Shown here in pieces: positions 58,677-64,000 of a DNA stretch of 64,000 bases. A model generated the notes under the pieces. It worked only from the letters and a program-made list of their open reading frames with translations, had not been told where the DNA came from and did no database searches. Position 1 is the stretch's first letter. Each line of letters opens with the position of its first letter. This DNA comes from Chloroflexota bacterium (GTDB lineage: Bacteria; Chloroflexota; Dehalococcoidia; Lucifugimonadales; UBA826). Position numbers and translations under genes: made by a program. The DNA lies in the NCBI GenBank assembly GCA_002722155.1, contig PBKS01000025.1:1-64000 (forward strand), written 5' to 3'.

Positions 58677-59358
58677 ATTTACGGGTTCTTTTTGAATACT
58701 CCTCCAAGGCCTCTACAACATCAGATTCGCCAAAGTCAGGCCACAATGTCTTTGTAGAATAGTATTCAGAGTAAGCAGATTGCCATATCAGGAAATTACT
58801 TAATCTCATTTCTCCAGCCGTTCTTATTATCATATCTGGATCAGGGATTTCCTTTGTGTACAGTCTTGATGATATATCCTCTTCTGTGAGATCTTCTGGA
58901 CATATATGTTCTCTAATCAACTGCTTTACCGCGGTTACAATTTCTTTTCTGCCGCCATAGTTGAAGGCAATATTTAGGACTAACTTTTTGTTAGAAGAAG
59001 TCAAGGTTTCACATTCTTCTATAGCCACCCTTACCTCCTCTGGCAAGGAGGATTTTTCGCCAAGGTGAGTTATTTTTATTCCTTCCGAATGAAGTTCTTC
59101 CAATTGTTCTGATATTGAAGATACTGTGAGACTCATTAGATTGTCCACTTCATTCCGGGGCCTATTCCAGTTTTCAGTGGAGAATGCGTACAAAGTGACA
59201 AATAATACTCCACGATCCGAAAACGCCCGAAGTACATTTTGAATGTTTAAAGTGCCTTTTTCGTGGCCAGTACTTCTGGTCAAACCCTTGGAAGTAGCCC
59301 ATCTGCCGTTTCCGTCCATTATGATAGCTACATGGCGTAGACCTTTATTTTTACCCAT
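58663..59358 (-). CDS. uppS: Isoprenyl (undecaprenyl) diphosphate synthase
   Basis: HVAIIMDGNGRWATSKGLTRSTGHEKG, LVLNIAFNYGGRKEIV, DPDMIIRTAGEMRLSNFLIWQSAYSEYY. Confidence 0.97.
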   Translation of the reverse strand: MGKNKGLRHVAIIMDGNGRWATSKGLTRSTGHEKGTLNIQNVLRAFSDRGVLFVTLYAFSTENWNRPRNEVDNLMSLTVSSISEQLEELHSEGIKITHLGEKSSLPEEVRVAIEECETLTSSNKKLVLNIAFNYGGRKEIVTAVKQLIREHICPEDLTEEDISSRLYTKEIPDPDMIIRTAGEMRLSNFLIWQSAYSEYYSTKTLWPDFGESDVVEALEEYSKRTRKFGEL

Positions 59359-59369
59359 AGCACAATGGG

Positions 59370-59933
59370 TCAGACCTCCATCACCTCTTTTTCTTTTTGA
59401 GATTTGATGGAATCCATTTCAGTAATGAAGGAGTCAGTAACATTTTGAAGCTCTTGTTGGGCTCTCCTGCCATCGTCTTGTGATATTTCTTTTTCCTTAT
59501 CGAGTGTCCTTATTCTTTCTAGGCTGTCTCTCCGGATGTTTCTTATAGCTACGTGTCCTTCTTCTACCATGTTGCTGACTATTTTTACCATCTCTCTTCT
59601 TCTTTCTTCGGTTAATTCGGGAACGTTAATTCTTATTATGCTTCCGTCTGAATTTGGGGTTATGCCAAGGTCTGATTTTAGTATTCCTTTCTCTATTTCC
59701 TCTAGTGCTTCCTTGTCCCAAGGTTGAATAACAATTGTTCTGGCTTCGGGCACAGATATAGACGACAATTGACTAAGGGGAGTTTGGGTACCGTAGTATT
59801 CCACATTAATGTTTTCTACCAAACTTGTTGAAGCCCGTCCCGTCCTGATCCCTCCTAGGTCTCTTTGTAGAGAATCCACGCTTTTGCCCATCCTTTCCTT
59901 TGTGTTTTCTAGGATTTCTTCTATACTTGCCAT
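59370..59933 (-). CDS. frr: Ribosome recycling factor
   Basis: RTGRASTSLVENINVEYYGTQTPLSQLSSISVPEARTIVIQPWD. Confidence 0.97.
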   Translation of the reverse strand: MASIEEILENTKERMGKSVDSLQRDLGGIRTGRASTSLVENINVEYYGTQTPLSQLSSISVPEARTIVIQPWDKEALEEIEKGILKSDLGITPNSDGSIIRINVPELTEERRREMVKIVSNMVEEGHVAIRNIRRDSLERIRTLDKEKEISQDDGRRAQQELQNVTDSFITEMDSIKSQKEKEVMEV

Positions 59934-59941
59934 GTTTTTAC

Positions 59942-60682
59942 CTATTCACCTGTGACTAATGTGCCTACTTTTTCGCCCGTAACTATTCTGTTTAGATTGC
60001 CCTTTTCGAAAAGGTCAAAGACGACTATGGGGATGCTATATTCCATGCACAACGATAGGGCTGTGCTGTCCATTACTTTCAGGCGTTTATCAATCGCATC
60101 TATATATGAAATGCTTTCATATTTAACAGCCGATTTGTCTAATTTTGGATCTTTGTTGTATACCCCATCCACATCGTTTTTAGCCATTAATAAGACATCT
60201 GCTTCTATCTCTAATGCCCTCAAAGCAGATCCTGTGTCTGTAGTTACAAAGGGATTACCAGTTCCTGCGGCAAATAAGACTATTCGTCCTTTTTCAAGAT
60301 GCCGTATCGCTCTTCTCCTAATGTAAGGTTCCGCGACTTGTTGGATATTAATAGCACTGAGGGTTCTAGTGTCTAATTTGTGTTTTCTTTCCAAGGAATC
60401 CTGAAGTGCTAGAGCGCTTATGACAGTTGCAAGCATTCCTGCGTAATCGGCGGAAGCCCTTTCCATTCCTTCAATTTCAGCTTCAGATCCTCTCCAGATA
60501 TTTCCACCACCAACAACGATGCCCAATTCAATACCTTTGGAGGTTACAGCTTTTATCTCTTCAGCCATGTAATCTAGGGAGGCTGGGTCAATTCCATGAC
60601 CTCTGTTTCCCTTCAGGGATTCTCCACTCAGTTTCAGGAGGATACGTTTGAATGGTTTGTCCGGCATAATCGCCTCACTCAC
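59942..60682 (-). CDS. pyrH: Uridylate kinase
   Basis: [68 protein letters not shown]. Confidence 0.97.
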   Translation of the reverse strand: MSEAIMPDKPFKRILLKLSGESLKGNRGHGIDPASLDYMAEEIKAVTSKGIELGIVVGGGNIWRGSEAEIEGMERASADYAGMLATVISALALQDSLERKHKLDTRTLSAINIQQVAEPYIRRRAIRHLEKGRIVLFAAGTGNPFVTTDTGSALRALEIEADVLLMAKNDVDGVYNKDPKLDKSAVKYESISYIDAIDKRLKVMDSTALSLCMEYSIPIVVFDLFEKGNLNRIVTGEKVGTLVTGE

Positions 60683-61178
60683 CCAAGGAAAATCTTTGGA
60701 ATCTCCGTACCCTTATATTTTCCCCAAGCTTTCCGACAGTTTCATTAATAAGGTCCTGGATTGTTTTTGAGGGGTCTTTTATGAATGGTTGAGATAACAG
60801 GCATTCGTCCTCAGTGACTTGACCCGGTTCAGGTGCTTCTTCTGCGCTGAGGAGTGATGGTGACATAGCTGCAACTTGCATTGCTATGTCATGGGCCAAG
60901 GATGCAAAGTCATCGGTCCTGGCCACAAAATCAGTCTCGCAGTTGATTTCAATCATAGCTCCTATTCTACCTCCGCTATGGATGTAGGTATCTATTAAAC
61001 CTTGATCTGTTTCTCTGTCAGCTTTCTTTGCAGCTGAGGCAATACCTTTCTTTTTGAGGAGCGATTCAGCCTTATCTACGTCACCGCCACTCTCTTCCAA
61101 AGCCTTTTTGCAGTCCATTACCCCGGCACTTGTTCGGGCACGCAAATCCTTAATTAATTCAGTAGTACTATCAGGCAC
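60675..61178 (-). CDS. tsf: Elongation factor Ts (short form)
   Basis: [56 protein letters not shown]. Confidence 0.97.
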   Translation of the reverse strand: MPDSTTELIKDLRARTSAGVMDCKKALEESGGDVDKAESLLKKKGIASAAKKADRETDQGLIDTYIHSGGRIGAMIEINCETDFVARTDDFASLAHDIAMQVAAMSPSLLSAEEAPEPGQVTEDECLLSQPFIKDPSKTIQDLINETVGKLGENIRVRRFQRFSLGE

Positions 61179-61212
61179 GGTCTCTCCCTTGGAATTTGGA
61201 TAGATGGAGTTT

Positions 61213-62226
61213 TTAGTTGTTATTTTCCTCAGAGTTAGAGTCTTCTATCGTAGGGGTTATGTCTTCAGTACTAGCTACGGTCGGTTCTTCGACTGAACCT
61301 TTATTCAGGTCCTCTGCTTGCTCTTCTACAGTTCCTTCCGCGGTATCGTTATTTGTAACCTCTTCCTCAGTCTCCTCTTCAATTTCTTCCGTAACTGATT
61401 CCTCTATGGTAACCGTAGAATATGTAACCATTCTCGGACTTGATTCGAGAGGGAGTTCGGCGGACTCATCTGATTGCTCTGCATTTCTCTGATGGTAACC
61501 TTCTATTATTGCGTCAGACATCCTACCAGTTATCAGTCTAACAGACCTTATTGCATCATCATTACCTGGAATGGGGTGGTCTATTAGGTCGGGGTTACAG
61601 TCTGAGTCGACTAAAGCTACTATTGGTATCCCAACCCGATTTGCTTCTGCTACTGCTATTTCTTCCCGCCCGACGTCAATTATGAACAAGGCGCCTGGCA
61701 TATCGGTCATTTCCTTTATCCCAGATAGGTTTTTGTTCAACTTCTCAATTTTCGCATCTATTTTTAAGGCCTCTTTCTTGGTAAAATTTTCAAATTCTCC
61801 TTGGTCTCTTCTGTTTTCGAGGTCTACTAGATAATCAATCCTTGTCTGGATAGTTTTGAAATTCGTTAAAGTTCCCCCTAGCCACCGGTTCGAAATATGC
61901 AGTGAATTACTTCTTTCAGCTTCTAGAACGATGGTGTCTTGTGCCTGTTTTTTTGTTCCCACCATTAATATTTTTTGTCCGCTAGCTGCTATGTCAGTAA
62001 GAAAAGCGGCCGCTTCTTCTACCAGATTCAATGTTTTTTGCAGGTCGATGATGTGTATACCGTTTCGGTGGGTAAAAATGTATCTATCCATTTTTGGATT
62101 CCACCGTCGCTTTTGGTGGCCAAAATGAACACCGGCCTCCAGTAATGCTTTCATGGTGATCGCTTCATTACTTTGATCTGGACTTTGATCTGGATTTATA
62201 TCTACCGCAGTAGCCTCTTCGACCAT
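61213..62226 (-). CDS. rpsB: 30S ribosomal protein S2 with long acidic C-terminal extension
   Basis: [40 protein letters not shown]-terminal about 90 aa rich in E/T/S. Confidence 0.97.
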   Translation of the reverse strand: MVEEATAVDINPDQSPDQSNEAITMKALLEAGVHFGHQKRRWNPKMDRYIFTHRNGIHIIDLQKTLNLVEEAAAFLTDIAASGQKILMVGTKKQAQDTIVLEAERSNSLHISNRWLGGTLTNFKTIQTRIDYLVDLENRRDQGEFENFTKKEALKIDAKIEKLNKNLSGIKEMTDMPGALFIIDVGREEIAVAEANRVGIPIVALVDSDCNPDLIDHPIPGNDDAIRSVRLITGRMSDAIIEGYHQRNAEQSDESAELPLESSPRMVTYSTVTIEESVTEEIEEETEEEVTNNDTAEGTVEEQAEDLNKGSVEEPTVASTEDITPTIEDSNSEENNN

Positions 62227-62364
62227 AAATTTTCCTTTCCATTAGGCAATTTGTTTGACAATTTAGTTGCTACTAAATTTTTACTTTCAATTGGTGCAGA
62301 GCAACAAAAAAACGCCGCAAAAGTATATCACGCAACTGCTGGTCCAGCAAAAACAAATTGCTAC

Positions 62365-63009
62365 TCAGGTTTTAAGGCGATGTTGCAAGATTACCCATTT
62401 CTCATTCAATAACGCCTTATACTCACTTGATTGAATACCAATAACGGTCATTATGTCAGCGTCTTCATGGTTGTCGCTATAGTATGCCTTTCGAGAACCT
62501 TGTCTGGTTAACCCATATTTCCTGTACAACGAGATGGCAGGTTTATTTGAAACGCGGACTTCCAAGGTAATTGAATCAATTCCATTGTTGATGCATCTGG
62601 TTATAGCAGAATGTAAAAGTAATTCTCCGATTCCTTTCTCACGATGAGACCTTCTAGTCCCGATAGAAATTACATGGCTTTCTTCGGCCGACATGTTCCA
62701 TAGAAGGACGAATCCTGTTAAGAATTCCATACCAGGTTTCCATCCAGTGTTTCCAGATCGATACAATTTATCTGATGGGGACAGCAATGCAGATTTTTGA
62801 GGTGATAGGTTAGAGTGTTCATGGCTATTGAAACTCGATACCGTTGATATAGCCACGATAACTGTAGAAATTTGCCTTTGCAGTTCCTTTCTAAAAGATG
62901 TAGGTGGAAATAATTGAGGAAATGCATCTGCTTCAATGAGGGAAACTTGAGACAGGTCATCTTCTTTCATCAATCTCGTAAAGTGAGTAGCTTCTATTCC
63001 ATCGCCCAT
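62365..63009 (-). CDS. GNAT N-acetyltransferase (RimI-like)
   Basis: VISIGTRRSHREKGIGELLLHSAITRCINNGIDSITLEVRVSNKPAISLYRKYGLTRQGSRKAYYSDNHEDADIM. Confidence 0.88.
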   Translation of the reverse strand: MGDGIEATHFTRLMKEDDLSQVSLIEADAFPQLFPPTSFRKELQRQISTVIVAISTVSSFNSHEHSNLSPQKSALLSPSDKLYRSGNTGWKPGMEFLTGFVLLWNMSAEESHVISIGTRRSHREKGIGELLLHSAITRCINNGIDSITLEVRVSNKPAISLYRKYGLTRQGSRKAYYSDNHEDADIMTVIGIQSSEYKALLNEKWVILQHRLKT

Positions 63010-63210
63010 TTTTATAGCAACAATGTCACCTTGAGTTCAGACTGTATCATTAAAAAAACCTGTAATAAGAACCATGAAAAAGTTATTTGTAAATTGGCTT
63101 CAAAATGCTTGATTTGGATGCCATGCTTGAATGTAAAATGGGTTGTTGCACGTAATTACGGATGATATCTTTATCGAGCAACAAAAAATTGGTTTAATTT
63201 CTGTGATTTT

Positions 63211-64000
63211 ATGCATCATATCCTTAGAATAATCAAAATTGCTCTGAGGTACAAATACAGACTAGCTTTCGCCTACTTGTCTACTGTAGGAGCGATAGTC
63301 GCCTACATTTTTCTTCCTAAGTTATTTGGGGACGCCATTGATTCTGTCGCAGAGCCCATTTTGACTGGTGGTGAAATAGAAACAGAGACTCTGTACACAT
63401 GCATAATAATCATTTTGGCCTTAAGCGTAATTCGTGGAGGGATGTCCTATTTCCAAACTTATCTAGCTGAAACGTTGTCTCAATATGTTTCATACGATAT
63501 GAGGAATTCTTTTTATGATCACGTTCAGCACCAGGGTTTTGCTTTTCACGATAGGCATCACACTGGTAATCTGATGTCGCGAGCTATTACGGACGTTGAA
63601 AATATTCGTATGTTCATAAATATGGGACTCGTAAGAGCGCCATATTTTGTAGCACTTTTTATCATCGTGGCGGCAATACTTATCTCTATGAATTGGAAAT
63701 TAGGACTTTTGAGTGCTAGTTTCATGCCAATAGTCGCTGTGTACACAAGCTCGGTCCGTCTTAAGATGAGAGCATTGTGGCTGTTAGTACAAGAGAAAAT
63801 GGCGGAGCTCAGCATCATTCTTCAGGAAAATTTCTCTGGGCAGAGAGTAGTAAAAGCATTTGCCTCTGAAGATCATGAGGAAGATAGGTTTGAGATAAAG
63901 AATTCAGAGGTTTCTGATATCTACGTGGAGGCTGAGAAACTACGCGCTTCGAGTATGTCTTTTATGCTGTTTACCTTTATGGTGGCGATGGCTTTGATCA
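63211..64000 (+). CDS. ABC transporter permease/ATPase (MsbA/MDR type), 5' part, truncated by window end
   Basis: Open frame from ATG 63211: MHHILRIIKIALRYKYRLAFAYLSTVGAIVAYIFLPKLFGDAIDSV...FHDRHHTGNLMSRAITDVENIRMFI...ENFSGQRVVKAFASEDHEEDRF. Confidence 0.9.
   Translation, partial: MHHILRIIKIALRYKYRLAFAYLSTVGAIVAYIFLPKLFGDAIDSVAEPILTGGEIETETLYTCIIIILALSVIRGGMSYFQTYLAETLSQYVSYDMRNSFYDHVQHQGFAFHDRHHTGNLMSRAITDVENIRMFINMGLVRAPYFVALFIIVAAILISMNWKLGLLSASFMPIVAVYTSSVRLKMRALWLLVQEKMAELSIILQENFSGQRVVKAFASEDHEEDRFEIKNSEVSDIYVEAEKLRASSMSFMLFTFMVAMALI

Noticed and set aside
62261-62278. ATTTAGT-TGCT-ACTAAAT dyad upstream of rpsB as an S2 autoregulatory leader
   Set aside because: Short AT-only stem; no recognisable S2 leader motif; too weak to claim.
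1-64000. CRISPR arrays, prophage, transposases, toxin-antitoxin or defence islands
   Set aside because: No spaced direct repeats, integrase/transposase, phage structural or defence-type domains seen in any translated ORF.

Overview
About 64 kb of dense, moderately AT-rich bacterial chromosome. No rRNA, tRNA, CRISPR array, IS element or prophage was recognised. Gene content and order look like a marine Chloroflexota of the SAR202/Dehalococcoidia type: rpsB-tsf-pyrH-frr-uppS-cdsA-dxr-rseP-ispG-proS, short EF-Ts, many SDRs, an LLM flavoprotein, an enolase-superfamily enzyme and an Ldh_2 dehydrogenase. This lineage call is inference only. Main observations: (1) selD (minus strand) is mis-started in the ORF track; reading upstream through an in-frame TGA gives MQHHHEKVRLTELASCAG-U-ASKLSPDDL, so SelD is probably itself a selenoprotein, with a candidate SECIS hairpin just downstream of the UGA. 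(2) A minus-strand gene run at about 24-31 kb encodes a corrinoid methyl-transfer system (RACo-like activator, corrinoid protein, MtaA/UroD-type methyltransferase, homocysteine methyltransferase-like protein, a PF13769-like protein), plus two small proteins I cannot assign. (3) A 73-bp gap-free degenerate copy of the cvpA 5' end and its upstream region lies just upstream of gatB. (4) A probable frameshifted gene remnant lies between the alpha/beta hydrolase and MFS genes. (5) An 11-bp inverted repeat lies between an orphan Fe-type ABC importer and an Ldh_2 gene. Family assignments come from reading the translations and motifs; no searches were run.
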